Counted from the stretch's first letter, positions 33,273 to 42,612 are shown. The stretch: DNA of 64,000 nt from UBA1926 sp036732005 (GCA_036732005.1 DAINDF010000009.1:62001-126000), one strand, 5' to 3'. Made by a program: numbers and translations. The notes: generated by a model not told the origin, from the sequence alone.

Positions 33273-34258
33273 CGCGGTGATCGTCCAGAATGCGATGCTC
33301 GAACAGCGTCATTGAACCAACTTGTTGCGCGGCGCTTGCCTCGCATGAGCGCCATGAGCTCGAAGCGCCGCAGGTAGGCTCGGAAGGACCTGTCACCGAA
33401 TCTCGGCCTTCTCGCGACCCACGCTTCGAGGTAGCCAACGAGGATCCCAAGTCCTCCCACAACAAATGGGCGTTCGAGCATTCGGTAGAGTGATACGGCT
33501 AAGACAAAGTACGGGGCCGACCCCATGAAGTACTTTCCGTAACCCCACCGCTTCCGTCCAGTCCAGATCCCGACTTCACTCGATCCCATCAATCGCCGGT
33601 GGATCATCTTAATCTCAGGCCTGTCCGCCGATTTCGCGATCCATCCGTGCATGCGACACATGTGGCCGTCGATGCCGTCCCAACTGACCTCGCGGACGAA
33701 CCCGCCGATCTCGCGGAAGCACGCGGAACGATAGAACTTCGCCTGACCATTCGCGTTTTCATCCCCCGTGCGCTCATCGACGAGTGTCCCATCAGGCAGC
33801 CGTATCTGTACCTTTCCGGAGTAGTTGCCGAGAAGAGGGTCCTTCTGCATCTCCGCGATCACGGTCTCGAAATACCGCGGCGGCAGTTCGAGGTCGGCGT
33901 CGAGCTTGCACAGATAGTCCCACGCGTCGGGCCCGCCGGCGGCGTCCAGGCCGGCGTAGAAGGCCTCGATCACACCCGGGCCGACCCGGCGACGCCCGCG
34001 GTCGTCGCGCCGGACCACGCGGATGAAGTCGTGCGCCGCGGTCGCCTCCTCGAGGATCTCGGGGGTCCGGTCGGTCGAGCCGTCATCGACGATCACCCAG
34101 AGGGTCGGGCGAACGGTCTGCTCGACCATCGTTCGGATCGTCGCGGGGAGGTGGTCCTCCTCGTCGCGGCAGGGCGTGACGACGACGAACCGGGGCGGCG
34201 GGGCGGTGGGCCCGGACCCCGTGTTCGGTGTTGCGGCGCTGGCGCTCGTGTGCGTCAT
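33269..34258 (-). CDS. Family 2 glycosyltransferase
   Basis: Protein of 329 residues with an N-terminal GT-A domain: FVVVTPCRDEEDHLPATI, VIVDDGSTDRTPEIL, and LCKLDADLELPP containing the metal-binding DxD-like DAD. GQAKFYRSACF and ISWDG-like region (REVSWDGIDGHMC) continue the fold, and a hydrophobic segment near 260-290 may contact the membrane. The ATG at 34258 was chosen; the upstream extension is low-complexity. It is 52 bases downstream of galE. Probable exopolysaccharide assembly enzyme; donor unknown. Confidence 0.88.
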   Translation of the reverse strand: MTHTSASAATPNTGSGPTAPPPRFVVVTPCRDEEDHLPATIRTMVEQTVRPTLWVIVDDGSTDRTPEILEEATAAHDFIRVVRRDDRGRRRVGPGVIEAFYAGLDAAGGPDAWDYLCKLDADLELPPRYFETVIAEMQKDPLLGNYSGKVQIRLPDGTLVDERTGDENANGQAKFYRSACFREIGGFVREVSWDGIDGHMCRMHGWIAKSADRPEIKMIHRRLMGSSEVGIWTGRKRWGYGKYFMGSAPYFVLAVSLYRMLERPFVVGGLGILVGYLEAWVARRPRFGDRSFRAYLRRFELMALMRGKRRATSWFNDAVRASHSGRSPR

Positions 34259-34310
34259 GCTGGTGGCTCCACGGGGGGCGATCGTCCTGATCGACCCCGA
34301 ACACTGCGGA

Positions 34311-35294
34311 TCAGTCCGGGTATCCGCCGGGGTGGGCCTTGTGCCACACCCACGCGGTCTCGATGATCCGGCGGATCTCCGGGAACTCGGGCTTCCACCC
34401 CAGTTTCGTCTTGAGCTTCGCGGGGTCGGCGACGAGGGCGGGTGCATCGCCGGGTCGGCGTGGGCCGATGTCGCAGGGGATCGGGTGACCCGTGACCTCG
34501 CGGCACGCCTCGATGACCTCCTTCACCGACGCGCCGTTGCCGGTGCCGATGTTGAAGACCTCGGCCGTCTTGGGCGTGGTCGACTCGATCGCCAGGCGGT
34601 GGGCCTGGGCGAGGTCGGTCGTGTGGATGTAGTCGCGCACGCAGGTGCCGTCCGGGGTCGGGTAATCCTCGCCGAACAGCTTGAGCCGCTCACGCTGCCC
34701 GAGCGCCACCTGGAGACAGATGGGGATGAGGTGCGTCTCCGGGCGGTGGTCCTCGCCGTGCTTGCCGTCGAGATCGGCGCCCGACGCGTTGAAGTAGCGC
34801 AGCAGCGTGAACCCGAGGCCGTAGGCGTGCGAGAAGTCGCGGATCATCCACTCGACCGCGAGCTTGGTGCGGGCGTACGGGCTGCAGGGGATCTGGGGTG
34901 CGTCCTCGGCCATCGGTGTCTTCGGGTTGTCGCCGTAGGTGGCGCAAGTGCTGCTGAAGAGCATCCGCTCAACGCCGACGGCCCGCATCGCGCGCAGGAG
35001 GCTGAGCGTGCCCGCGATGTTGTTGCCGTAGTGGTAATCCGGGTTCTCGACCGACTCGCCGACAGAGGTCGCGGCGGCGAAGTGCATGACGGCCTCGGCC
35101 CTGGTCTGGCGGAGGGCCGACTCGACCACCTTCTGATCGGCGATGTCCCCGATGATCAGCCGATCCGCGGGCACGGACTGGCGGTGCCCCTCGCACAGGT
35201 TGTCGAACGCGAAGGGCTCGTGCCCGTGCCTGAGCAGGTCGCGCAGACACGCGCTGCCGACATACCCCGCCCCTCCGGTGAGCAAGATCCTCAT
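34311..35294 (-). CDS. galE: UDP-glucose 4-epimerase
   Basis: Short-chain dehydrogenase-type epimerase of 327 residues that interconverts UDP-glucose and UDP-galactose. NAD-binding GGAGYVGS at 7-14, Thr/Ser in FSSTCATYG near 113-121, catalytic Tyr140-x3-Lys144 (YARTK), and the GalE-type LRYFNASGAD and GTCVRDYIHTTDLAQAH. Length and motifs match GalE well. Its ATG overlaps the stop of the phosphatase gene upstream (ATGA). Confidence 0.92.
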   Translation of the reverse strand: MRILLTGGAGYVGSACLRDLLRHGHEPFAFDNLCEGHRQSVPADRLIIGDIADQKVVESALRQTRAEAVMHFAAATSVGESVENPDYHYGNNIAGTLSLLRAMRAVGVERMLFSSTCATYGDNPKTPMAEDAPQIPCSPYARTKLAVEWMIRDFSHAYGLGFTLLRYFNASGADLDGKHGEDHRPETHLIPICLQVALGQRERLKLFGEDYPTPDGTCVRDYIHTTDLAQAHRLAIESTTPKTAEVFNIGTGNGASVKEVIEACREVTGHPIPCDIGPRRPGDAPALVADPAKLKTKLGWKPEFPEIRRIIETAWVWHKAHPGGYPD

Positions 35295-35893
35295 GGTGCA
35301 ACCCCTCCGTCCGGGCGGCCCGCCCGGGAATGCCTCAGAATCAGCCTTGCCGCCTCGGCAAGATCGGCCGCCGCGAAATCGACCGATGGGTGACGGCAGT
35401 CCTCGTCCGCCGCGAGCCCCGTGCGCACGAGCACCGTCCCGCGGACGCCGGCGTTGCGTCCGGCCAGCGTGTCGCTGATCATATCGCCCACCATCCACGA
35501 GCCCGCGAGGTCGATCCCCCGCTCGCGCGCGGCCCGCAGGAGCATCCCCGGACCGGGCTTGCGGTCGGGGTGGTCGACGGTCGTGCGGTCGCCCGCGCTC
35601 GGCGCGACGGGGCAGTGGTAGATGCCGTCGACCCCCGCCCCGGCCCGCTCCAGGTCGCCGACCATGCGAGCGCAGACCAGTTCGAACTGGTCGGTGGTCA
35701 TCAGCCCACGGCCGATCGCCGACTGGTTCGTCACGACGATCAGCAGATAGCCGGCCGCGCGAAGGTCGGACATCGCCCGGGCCCCGCCTTCGATGAGCCT
35801 GACCTGTTCGGGGTCGGACAGGTAATGCACCTGCTCGATGATCGTCCCGTCACGGTCAAGGAACACCGCGGGCCTGCCCCGGTCAGCCGGCAT
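35291..35893 (-). CDS. gmhB: HAD-IIIA phosphatase, D-glycero-D-manno-heptose 1,7-bisphosphate phosphatase-like
   Basis: Protein of 200 residues. HAD motif I FLDRDGTI near 11-18, motif II VVTNQSAIGRG near 53-63, motif IV VGDMISD near 139-145. GmhB removes the C7 phosphate in nucleotide-heptose synthesis, and the gene lies among HddA, GmhA and HddC homologues. The usual zinc loop (Cys-x-His ... Cys-x-Cys before RKP) is largely missing: only YHCP is kept, and DHPDRKPGPGM replaces the CxCRKP element. Start ATG gives a 10-base overlap region with the nucleotidyltransferase. Confidence 0.85.
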   Translation of the reverse strand: MPADRGRPAVFLDRDGTIIEQVHYLSDPEQVRLIEGGARAMSDLRAAGYLLIVVTNQSAIGRGLMTTDQFELVCARMVGDLERAGAGVDGIYHCPVAPSAGDRTTVDHPDRKPGPGMLLRAARERGIDLAGSWMVGDMISDTLAGRNAGVRGTVLVRTGLAADEDCRHPSVDFAAADLAEAARLILRHSRAGRPDGGVAP

Positions 35894-36614
35894 GGGAACT
35901 CCAGGCCTTGACATCCTCCCGCGCGGCGGCGAGCGACTCGTGGGTGCCGATGTCACGGTGATACCCGTCCCAGGCCCAGGCCCGCATCCGCCCGACGAAC
36001 CGCGGCAGCACATCGAAGCCGATATCGAACGCGTTCATGGCCGCGATCTCGCGGTAGGCGTCGCGGTCGACGATGTAGACCCCGGCGTTGGCGAGATTCG
36101 ACCTGGGGTTCTCGGGCTTCTCCTCGAACCCGACGATCCGCCCGTCCGCGTCGCACTCCGCGATGCCGCAGCGCCGGGGCTCGGCGGCCCGGAAGACGAG
36201 CATCGTGAACGGATCGGCGTGCGAGGCATGGAACGCGAGCATGTCGGGCAGCGGGACAGTCGAGAGATTGTCGGCGTAGATGATCAGGCACGCGTCGGCG
36301 TCGTCGCAGAGCGAGGCGTTGTTTGTCACCGTTCCGGCCGAGCCGAGGAGCGTCGGCTCGTACGACTCCTCGAGCCGGACAGACCGCCCGGCGTTCGAGG
36401 ACTCGATGTAGCCCCGCACCTGCTCGTGCAGGTGGTGCGTGTTCATCACCGCGCGGGCCACGCCGAGCCTCTCCAGGGCCTCGACCCAGTAGTCGATCAG
36501 CGGCCGCCCGCCGATCTCGATCAGGCACTTCGGCGTTGCGTCCGTCAGCGGGCGGAGCCGGGTGCCGAGGCCGGCGGCCATCAGGAGCGCGACGCAACGC
36601 TCACCGCGGGGCAT
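35883..36614 (-). CDS. hddC: Nucleotidyltransferase, GDP-heptose pathway HddC-like
   Basis: Sugar-1-phosphate nucleotidyltransferase of 243 residues. The N-terminal signature is LLMAAGLGTRLRPLTDATPKC with IGGRPLIDY next. YADNLSTV gives the metal-binding Asp; FEEKPENPRSNLANAGVYI is the second conserved block. In this context (GmhA, HddA and GmhB in the same operon) it probably transfers GMP to D-glycero-alpha-D-manno-heptose 1-phosphate. A mannose-1-phosphate or glucose-1-phosphate enzyme is the alternative. It overlaps the upstream epimerase by 14 bases. Confidence 0.82.
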   Translation of the reverse strand: MPRGERCVALLMAAGLGTRLRPLTDATPKCLIEIGGRPLIDYWVEALERLGVARAVMNTHHLHEQVRGYIESSNAGRSVRLEESYEPTLLGSAGTVTNNASLCDDADACLIIYADNLSTVPLPDMLAFHASHADPFTMLVFRAAEPRRCGIAECDADGRIVGFEEKPENPRSNLANAGVYIVDRDAYREIAAMNAFDIGFDVLPRFVGRMRAWAWDGYHRDIGTHESLAAAREDVKAWSSHAG

Positions 36615-37737
36615 GACCACCCCCAACGCTCCGGACCACGCCGAGGCTCTGCATCTTCTTCGCGGCGAATTCGAGGATGTCGCCGCCGACATCTTCTGTC
36701 TCGAGCCACGCCTTGTAGGCCTCCACGCTGTCGCGGGTCGTCCGCCGCGGCGCCCAGCCCAGGGCCCGCAGCTTGGAGACATCCGAGAAGATGTGCCTGG
36801 TGTCGCCGAAGCGGTACTGACCCGCGAGCGTCGGCTCGTACTGCGTCACGCCGAAGACCCTCGCCACCTCGGCCGCGAACTCGGCAACGGTCATCGGCCT
36901 GTCGCCGCCCACATGGAACATCTCGTAGTCCGCGCGCGGGTCCTTGAGAACAAGCAGGTTCGCTTCCACGACATCCTTGATGTTCACAAAGTCACGGATC
37001 TGCCGTCCGTCCTCGAAGAGCGGGGGCGGCTTGCCGAAGTGGAAGCTGAGGCAGAAGACGCGGCAGGCCCCGCTGTACGCGTTGTAGAACGACTGGCGGG
37101 GCCCCTGCACGATCGAGTACCGCATCGCCACGGACGGGATGCCGTATCGCCGGCCGATGTTCAGCGCGACATTCTCCTCGGCGATCTTGCTCATGCCGTA
37201 CTGGTTCTGCGGGTTGGCGATCGACTCGTCGGTGGGCCTCCACCTCAGCGGCCCGCGGAACCCGGGCGGGGGCTGGCACTCCCAGACGCCGCGGTCGAGC
37301 TGCTCGGCGGGCCTGATGCCGGGGAGCACCCGCCGCCCGTCGGCGTCCTCGTAGAGCCCCTCGCCGAGCGTGGCCTGGCTCGACGCGACGATCACCTTCC
37401 TGATGGGCAGCTTCTCCCGCACGATCAACTCGTAGATGAGCGCGGTGCTGGTGACATTGACATCGAAGAATCGGCTGAAGATCGGGAGGTAGTCCTGGAA
37501 CGCGGCGAGGTGATAGACCGCGTCGCACCCGCGGAGCGCCGCAAGCATCGTCGCCTCGTCCCGGACATCGCCCCGGATGAACTCGATCCGCGGGTCCATG
37601 TACTTCGGCAGGCGGTTGCCGGGGTGGACCGGCTCCTCCAGGCTGTCCAGCACACGGACCCCGCACCCCTCCGCGAGCAGCGCATCCGCCGTGTGGCTGC
37701 CGATGAACCCCGCGCCGCCGGTGATCAATACACGCAT
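36601..37737 (-). CDS. NAD-dependent sugar epimerase/dehydratase
   Basis: Extended SDR protein of 378 residues. TGGAGFIGS near 6-14, VYHLAAFQDYLP, VIVASSQATLGEG in place of the usual SS-x-Y region, and catalytic YGMSK (YxxxK) near 215-219, then MRYSIVQGPRQSFYN and RDFVNIKDVVEANLLVL. A 40-residue insertion lies between the Ser region and YxxxK. Position within the heptose genes suggests it modifies the nucleotide heptose (for example epimerase or dehydratase), but substrate is not established. Eleven bases separate it from gmhA upstream. Confidence 0.87.
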   Translation of the reverse strand: MRVLITGGAGFIGSHTADALLAEGCGVRVLDSLEEPVHPGNRLPKYMDPRIEFIRGDVRDEATMLAALRGCDAVYHLAAFQDYLPIFSRFFDVNVTSTALIYELIVREKLPIRKVIVASSQATLGEGLYEDADGRRVLPGIRPAEQLDRGVWECQPPPGFRGPLRWRPTDESIANPQNQYGMSKIAEENVALNIGRRYGIPSVAMRYSIVQGPRQSFYNAYSGACRVFCLSFHFGKPPPLFEDGRQIRDFVNIKDVVEANLLVLKDPRADYEMFHVGGDRPMTVAEFAAEVARVFGVTQYEPTLAGQYRFGDTRHIFSDVSKLRALGWAPRRTTRDSVEAYKAWLETEDVGGDILEFAAKKMQSLGVVRSVGGGHAPR

Positions 37738-37748
37738 CTCGCTTCCCC

Positions 37749-38339
37749 CTAGGCGTTCGCCGACTCGCCCGCGACCCGAGCCTGCAACCGCTGGGCCGCC
37801 ATGTGCCCCACGGAGAGGTGCAGGTCCTCGATGACCCCGTAGTTGTCCGACGGCACATGGATCCGGATGTCGACCATCCCGCCCAGCCTGCCGCCCGAGC
37901 AGCCGGTCAGCCCGACCGTGCGCAGCCCGCGGCCCCGGGCCCACTCCACCGCGTGCAGCACATTCGGGGAGTTGCCCGAGCAGGAGATCGCCACGGCGAC
38001 ATCGCCCGGCTCGGCGTACGACTCGAGCTGGAAGCGGAACACATCGTCGTAGCTGATGTCGTTCGAGATGGCGGTCATCAGCTCGACATTGTCGGCCAGA
38101 GAGATCGCCTTCAAACGCCGCTGACCCTTCACCATCGCCGTCTTGACCGCGTCGGCCACATGATGGCTGGCGTTCGAGGCGCTGCCGCCGTTGCCGAGGA
38201 TGAAGACCGTGCCGCGTTGACGCCAGGTCTCGAAGAGGAGGTCACCGTACGCGTCCACCGCGGCCCGGTCCATCGCCGCGGCGGCCCGTGTCAGTTCCGC
38301 GAGATATCCACCCGCCTCACGGGCGGTCGTGCCCGACAT
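37749..38339 (-). CDS. gmhA: D-sedoheptulose 7-phosphate isomerase
   Basis: SIS-domain isomerase of 196 residues converting sedoheptulose 7-phosphate to D-glycero-D-manno-heptose 7-phosphate. Seen: FILGNGGSASNASHHVADAVK near 46-67, AISCSGNSPNVLHAVEWAR near 116-135, LTGCSGGRL and NYGVIEDLHLSVGH with the catalytic Glu/His region. Two ATGs are adjacent (38342, 38339); the second is better spaced from GGAGG and overlaps the kinase stop. First step of the nucleotide-heptose pathway. Confidence 0.93.
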   Translation of the reverse strand: MSGTTAREAGGYLAELTRAAAAMDRAAVDAYGDLLFETWRQRGTVFILGNGGSASNASHHVADAVKTAMVKGQRRLKAISLADNVELMTAISNDISYDDVFRFQLESYAEPGDVAVAISCSGNSPNVLHAVEWARGRGLRTVGLTGCSGGRLGGMVDIRIHVPSDNYGVIEDLHLSVGHMAAQRLQARVAGESANA

Positions 38340-39361
38340 CATCGGCCTCCTTCCAATACGGTGTCGTCCGCAAAGTACCGCTCCTGGTCGCTGATGAAGA
38401 TGACCCGGCTCCCGCGTCGGTCGACGCCGAACGCGAGCTCGCGCGGCCTGCCGAGCGCCTCGCGGATCCGATCATGGGAATCCGGCGGGGCGATCAGCAG
38501 CAGGAAGCCGCCCCCGCCCGCGCCGAGCAGCTTGCCCCCGATGGCCCCGGCGTTCTTCGCCGCGCGGTACCACCCGTCGACATGCTCGTTCGAGATGCCG
38601 AACCCGAGCGATCGCTTGAGTTCCCATCCGTGGTCGAGGCCCTCGGCCACGAGCCGGAGCGACGCATGCTTGCCGGCGAAGGACTGGCGCATCTCGCTCG
38701 CGAGGTCGCGCATCTGCCGGAGCACCGGCATCTTGTCGACCGTTCCCTCGCTCTGCTTCTTGAGGATGTCGTCGGCGCTGCGCTGCTGCGCGGTGTACAT
38801 CATGAGCGTCCAACGCTCGAGCTCCTCGAGCAGGCCCGCCTTGGCCGGGACGGGCTCGACATGCACGCTCCCGTCCGGGTTGAAGCGGATGTAGTTGAGC
38901 CCCCCGTACGCGGCGGCGTACTGGTCCTGCTTCCCGATCGGCTTGCCGAGGACTTCGATCTCGATCTGGCACGCCTCGCGCGCGAGCCGCTCGGGGCTGA
39001 CGATGCGGCCCCGGAACGCGTACAACGCCGTGAGCAGGCCAACCGTCAGGCTGCTGCTCGAGCCGAGCCCCGTGCCCGCCGGCACATCGCCGATGGTCGT
39101 GACCTCCGTGTGCGGCCCGAGCCCGACGAGGCGGAGCGTCTCGCGGACGAGCGTGTGCTCGATCTGGTCGATGCTCTCCCTGATCTCCGTCTTGGTGTAC
39201 GACACGCGGGTCGTCCGCTCGAATCGAGGGCTCACCGTGACATACATGTGCTTGTCGAGCCCCACGCTCAGCACGGCCCCGGGCTCTTGCTCATAGAACG
39301 ACGGGAGGTCGGTCCCCCCGCCCGCGAAGCTCACGCGGTAGGGCGTCTGCGAGATGATCAT
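38339..39361 (-). CDS. hddA: D-glycero-alpha-D-manno-heptose 7-phosphate kinase
   Basis: GHMP kinase of 340 residues. N-terminal SQTPYRVSFAGGGTDLP is the HddA/sugar-kinase start, the ATP loop is PAGTGLGSSSSL near 94-105, and the C-terminal motif is GGKLLGAGGGGFLLL near 274-290. Start ATG follows GAAAGGAAA. Supplies heptose 1,7-bisphosphate for the phosphatase and nucleotidyltransferase downstream. The N-terminal motif and the gene context favour HddA over other GHMP sugar kinases. Confidence 0.92.
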   Translation of the reverse strand: MIISQTPYRVSFAGGGTDLPSFYEQEPGAVLSVGLDKHMYVTVSPRFERTTRVSYTKTEIRESIDQIEHTLVRETLRLVGLGPHTEVTTIGDVPAGTGLGSSSSLTVGLLTALYAFRGRIVSPERLAREACQIEIEVLGKPIGKQDQYAAAYGGLNYIRFNPDGSVHVEPVPAKAGLLEELERWTLMMYTAQQRSADDILKKQSEGTVDKMPVLRQMRDLASEMRQSFAGKHASLRLVAEGLDHGWELKRSLGFGISNEHVDGWYRAAKNAGAIGGKLLGAGGGGFLLLIAPPDSHDRIREALGRPRELAFGVDRRGSRVIFISDQERYFADDTVLEGGR

Positions 39362-40644
39362 GCCGATTTCCTTTCAGCATTCGTGCCCGGCGCAGCTCCC
39401 TCGGCGTCGAGCACGCCCAACATCCGTCGGTAGTGCGCGAGGAGCGGCCGGAGAGCCCCGACGATCTCGAAGCGTTCGAGCACGCGCCGCCGGCCCGACT
39501 CGGCGAGCGTCCGCCGAAGCTCCGAATCGCCCGCGAGGCGTTCGAGCGCCACGGCGACCTGCTCGGGCCTGCTGTGCTCGGTGAGCAGCCCGGTCACGCC
39601 GTCCTCGATGAGATCGGGGATGCCGACAAGGTCGGTCGAGACGGCGGGGAGCCCGCACGCCATGGCCTCCATGAGCATCTGCGGGAGGCCGTCGATGTCG
39701 CCGTCCGGCGCGGGCTTGCAAGGCAGGCAGTAGACATCGCCGCCGTGCATGAAGGCGGTGATGTCCTCCTGCTTGAGCGCCTCGCCGGTGACGCGGACCC
39801 GGTCGCCGAGCGAGAGGTCCGCGATCTGTTGCCTGAGTTCGCCGAGCAGCGGGCCGCTCCCGCCGATGACGCACTCGAACGCGACGCCGCGATCCCTGAG
39901 GATCCCGCACGCCGCGATGAGGTCGTCGAACCCCTTCTTCTCGACGAGCCTCCCGGTCGACCGGATGCGCAGGGGCGAGCCGACGGGCCTGTGCTCCGGC
40001 GAGGGAGGCGGGGCGAACTGGCGGACATCGATCCCGCAGTAGACGACCTGCAGCTTCCGCGGATCGGCGCCCTCGTCGAGGAAGAACCGTCTGTGAAACT
40101 CCGAGATGCAGACGATGAACACCGCGCGGTCGATCTTGTCGCGGAGTGCGCAGCGATCCCTGTAGAGGTCCGTGGCGTGCCCAGTAAACCCGAACGGCAC
40201 GCCGAGGAGCCAGGACCCGTACATCGCGATCGTGCCGCACGAATGGATCCACTGGCTGTGGATGTACGCTGGCGGATGGCGGCGCATCGCCGCCGCCCAA
40301 TCGCACGCCACGCAAAGATGCGCAAGCCCCGCAACTCGCGCTCGCAGATGCTCGCGCTTCCCGAAGATCGCGTTGCCGAAAGCGGCGAAGAAGTTCGACC
40401 CGAAACGAAACGGCGCCGCGACGACCGCCGCTGCGATTCTGGGAACCCGGGCGGGATAGAGGGGAATGGTGTCGTCGTGCAGCTTGCGCGCCCACTGCGA
40501 TCGAAAGAGGTTCAGGGGCTCCTTCCGCATGGTGTACAAACGAACCGGGACACCGGCGTCGAGCACGACGCCGAGCTCGTTGCCAACCCATGCGTTGCCG
40601 AGCCCGTTCGTCGTCATGTACGCAATGAACGGCTGTGCGGTCAT
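39358..40644 (-). CDS. Family 4 glycosyltransferase
   Basis: GT-B glycosyltransferase of 428 residues. The N-terminal domain contains GWVGNEL-like start (NGLGNAWVGNELGVVL) and HSQWIHSCGTIAMYG. The C-terminal donor-binding domain has RIRSTGRLVEKKGFDDLI near 260-277 and EGLPQMLMEAMACGLPAVSTDLVGIPDLI (ends PQMLMEAMACG and GIPDLI), the E-x7-E motif being the core. The ATG overlaps the stop of the upstream GT2 gene. Exopolysaccharide assembly; sugar unknown. Confidence 0.88.
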   Translation of the reverse strand: MTAQPFIAYMTTNGLGNAWVGNELGVVLDAGVPVRLYTMRKEPLNLFRSQWARKLHDDTIPLYPARVPRIAAAVVAAPFRFGSNFFAAFGNAIFGKREHLRARVAGLAHLCVACDWAAAMRRHPPAYIHSQWIHSCGTIAMYGSWLLGVPFGFTGHATDLYRDRCALRDKIDRAVFIVCISEFHRRFFLDEGADPRKLQVVYCGIDVRQFAPPPSPEHRPVGSPLRIRSTGRLVEKKGFDDLIAACGILRDRGVAFECVIGGSGPLLGELRQQIADLSLGDRVRVTGEALKQEDITAFMHGGDVYCLPCKPAPDGDIDGLPQMLMEAMACGLPAVSTDLVGIPDLIEDGVTGLLTEHSRPEQVAVALERLAGDSELRRTLAESGRRRVLERFEIVGALRPLLAHYRRMLGVLDAEGAAPGTNAERKSA

Positions 40645-41696
40645 CGAGAGATCGCCCCCTTTCCGTGGGCCTCGTCGCCCTTGTACTCGATCAGTGTGGC
40701 CTCCCTGCCCGAAAACCGACGCCACGCGAACAGCAACAGCCCCTGAATCTGTGCGAACTTGTCGATCACCAATGCCCCGGCAACGATGGCGGCCGACCTC
40801 GCGTCACGCGCGCGCCGCTCGCGGGCAAAGAGCCTGAGCGCCTGCACGGGGAACACCAAAAAGGCCGCGAGACCCCATGGAAACCAGATAACCGACGCGG
40901 CGGTCGCCGCAGACGGAAGAGCCGCACCCCAGAGGACAATTGAGCGGCACCGGTGCATGTTGTATCGCTCCGGCGAGCGCCCGTGCAGCCAGAATCCCTC
41001 CGCCGCGGCGTGGCCCGCACGGACGCATCGCTTCCACCATTGGTCGAATCGCGTCATCGCCGCGTCGTGCCAGGTCATCGTGTCCGCGAGTTGACGGATG
41101 CGCCACCCCTTCGCCCGCAGGCGGAAACACATCTCTGGCTCTTCACCAGCGATGAGTGCAGGGTTGTATCCCCCAATCTCGTCGATCGCCCTCAGCCTCA
41201 GGAGGGCATCGCCGCCGCAGGCGCGGGCATCACCCGCGGGCGCTTCCCAGTCGACATCGCACAAGAAGTTGTAGACCGAAGCCCCGGGATCACGCTCGCG
41301 GCGGCGGCCGCACACGACCGCGATGTCGTCGGCGCTCGCCATCTCCGTCAGCGCACGACCCAACCAGCCCGGCTCCATCTCGCAGTCACCGTCGAGCACA
41401 TGCACAAACTCGATCGTCCCGGCGTGCTCCCGCAACCGCCGGATCCCCGAGTTCCGGGCCCGGGCCGCCGTGAAAGGCACCGAGAGATCGAGCTCGACAA
41501 CATCAACGCCCATTGATTGGGCAAGCTCCCGACTCCCGTCGGTCGAGCCGGAATCAACATACACCGCCGCGCCAACTCCGCGGGGAAGCGAGGCGAGGCA
41601 TCGCCGCAGCCGATCGCCCTCGTTCCGACCGATCGCGACCACACCGGTCACTCCGAGTCCGTCGGTGGACGGTGACCGGTTCGACGCGGCGCTCAT
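40641..41696 (-). CDS. Family 2 glycosyltransferase with C-terminal membrane segments
   Basis: Protein of 351 residues. GVVAIGRNEGDRLRRCL and YVDSGSTDGSREL form the nucleotide-binding start; VHVLDGDCEMEPGWL provides the DxD-type motif near 100-104; LIAGEEPEMCFRLRAKGWRI is the ED/RxxRW-like acceptor loop. Two hydrophobic stretches near 250-285 suggest membrane association, as in GT2 enzymes of PEP-CTERM exopolysaccharide loci. Start ATG overlaps the sulfotransferase stop. Confidence 0.88.
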   Translation of the reverse strand: MSAASNRSPSTDGLGVTGVVAIGRNEGDRLRRCLASLPRGVGAAVYVDSGSTDGSRELAQSMGVDVVELDLSVPFTAARARNSGIRRLREHAGTIEFVHVLDGDCEMEPGWLGRALTEMASADDIAVVCGRRRERDPGASVYNFLCDVDWEAPAGDARACGGDALLRLRAIDEIGGYNPALIAGEEPEMCFRLRAKGWRIRQLADTMTWHDAAMTRFDQWWKRCVRAGHAAAEGFWLHGRSPERYNMHRCRSIVLWGAALPSAATAASVIWFPWGLAAFLVFPVQALRLFARERRARDARSAAIVAGALVIDKFAQIQGLLLFAWRRFSGREATLIEYKGDEAHGKGAISR

Positions 41697-42610
41697 GCCA
41701 TCCCCCCTGCGACCCCGGGAACGGGCCGCGCACCGACCCGAGACAGCCGAGGATCCTCAATCGACTCGGCCATCTGTGCGAAGTTCCGGCAAGTCAGCGG
41801 CGGGTCCAGCGCGAGCATGGCGCTGAGTCGCGCCAGATCTTCGTCGAAGTCCCGCTCGACCTCCCGGAGGCGCTGCCCGCTCAGGCCGGGTCGCTCTCGC
41901 ATCCGGAAGAACCGGTTCTTCACCCACTCGCGAGCGCCGACGGGAACGAGGCCCCGCCGGACCCGAGAAACGACCGGGGTGTTCATGATGAAGCGAAGCA
42001 GTGGACCCTTGCGAAGGCGATCGGACGAGACATTTTCGTTCTCTCCATCCCGCCACTTGACGGGCCCATCGAGACCGAGAAACGACGCAATCCGGCGCAG
42101 CTCTTCATCGCCCCGAGACCGCATCCGCTCGAAGAACACGGGGAGCACGCGGTCGGCACCGTACGCCGCGACCCACGGCTCGAGTTGAAATGCATACCGG
42201 CCATAGTCGATCAGTTCGCGATGCCGCTCCACCGCGGCGTCGATCCCTCCGCTGACCCGACCCTCGGTCCATTCATGGATGTAATGCGACACGAGGCGGT
42301 CCACGGGGTGCCGCATCACATAGATCAGCCTGGCCCCCGGAAGGGTCGCGTGCATGCGGGCGACCGTGTCCGGATAGGCAGGCAGCTTGGTGTAGTGGGT
42401 GCTCGATTCGCCGCAGCGTGCGTCGGGTGGCGCCGATCTGAAGAGCCGAGCGTACCAATCGAGTCCGCGAGCCCAGACATCATCGTCGCTAAAAAAGCAC
42501 GGCTCCTTGGGCTCGGACATGTACACCCCGGGCTGCCGCGAAAGTTGAGCATGCAGCGTCGTTGTCGCCGCCTTCATCGCCCCGATGATGACAAAGTCCG
42601 GAAGCCGCAC
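41693..42610 (-). CDS. PAPS-dependent sulfotransferase (1)
   Basis: Protein of 305 residues transferring sulfate from PAPS to a carbohydrate. The 5'-phosphosulfate loop FVIIGAMKAATTTLHAQL is at the N-terminus; KEPCFFSDD and ESSTHYTKLP are typical of the family; the 3'-phosphate-binding RHPVDRLVSHY is near 105-115. A GTG at 42610, 9 bases from AGGA, was chosen; a TTG at 42616 overlapping the upstream stop is the alternative. One of three sulfotransferases in the locus. Confidence 0.87.
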   Translation of the reverse strand: MRLPDFVIIGAMKAATTTLHAQLSRQPGVYMSEPKEPCFFSDDDVWARGLDWYARLFRSAPPDARCGESSTHYTKLPAYPDTVARMHATLPGARLIYVMRHPVDRLVSHYIHEWTEGRVSGGIDAAVERHRELIDYGRYAFQLEPWVAAYGADRVLPVFFERMRSRGDEELRRIASFLGLDGPVKWRDGENENVSSDRLRKGPLLRFIMNTPVVSRVRRGLVPVGAREWVKNRFFRMRERPGLSGQRLREVERDFDEDLARLSAMLALDPPLTCRNFAQMAESIEDPRLSRVGARPVPGVAGGMA

Positions 42611-42612
42611 GA

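Noticed and set aside
41554..41760. Small minus-strand open frame inside the GT2/sulfotransferase junction.
   Set aside because: Out of frame with both genes, no ribosome site, biased composition.
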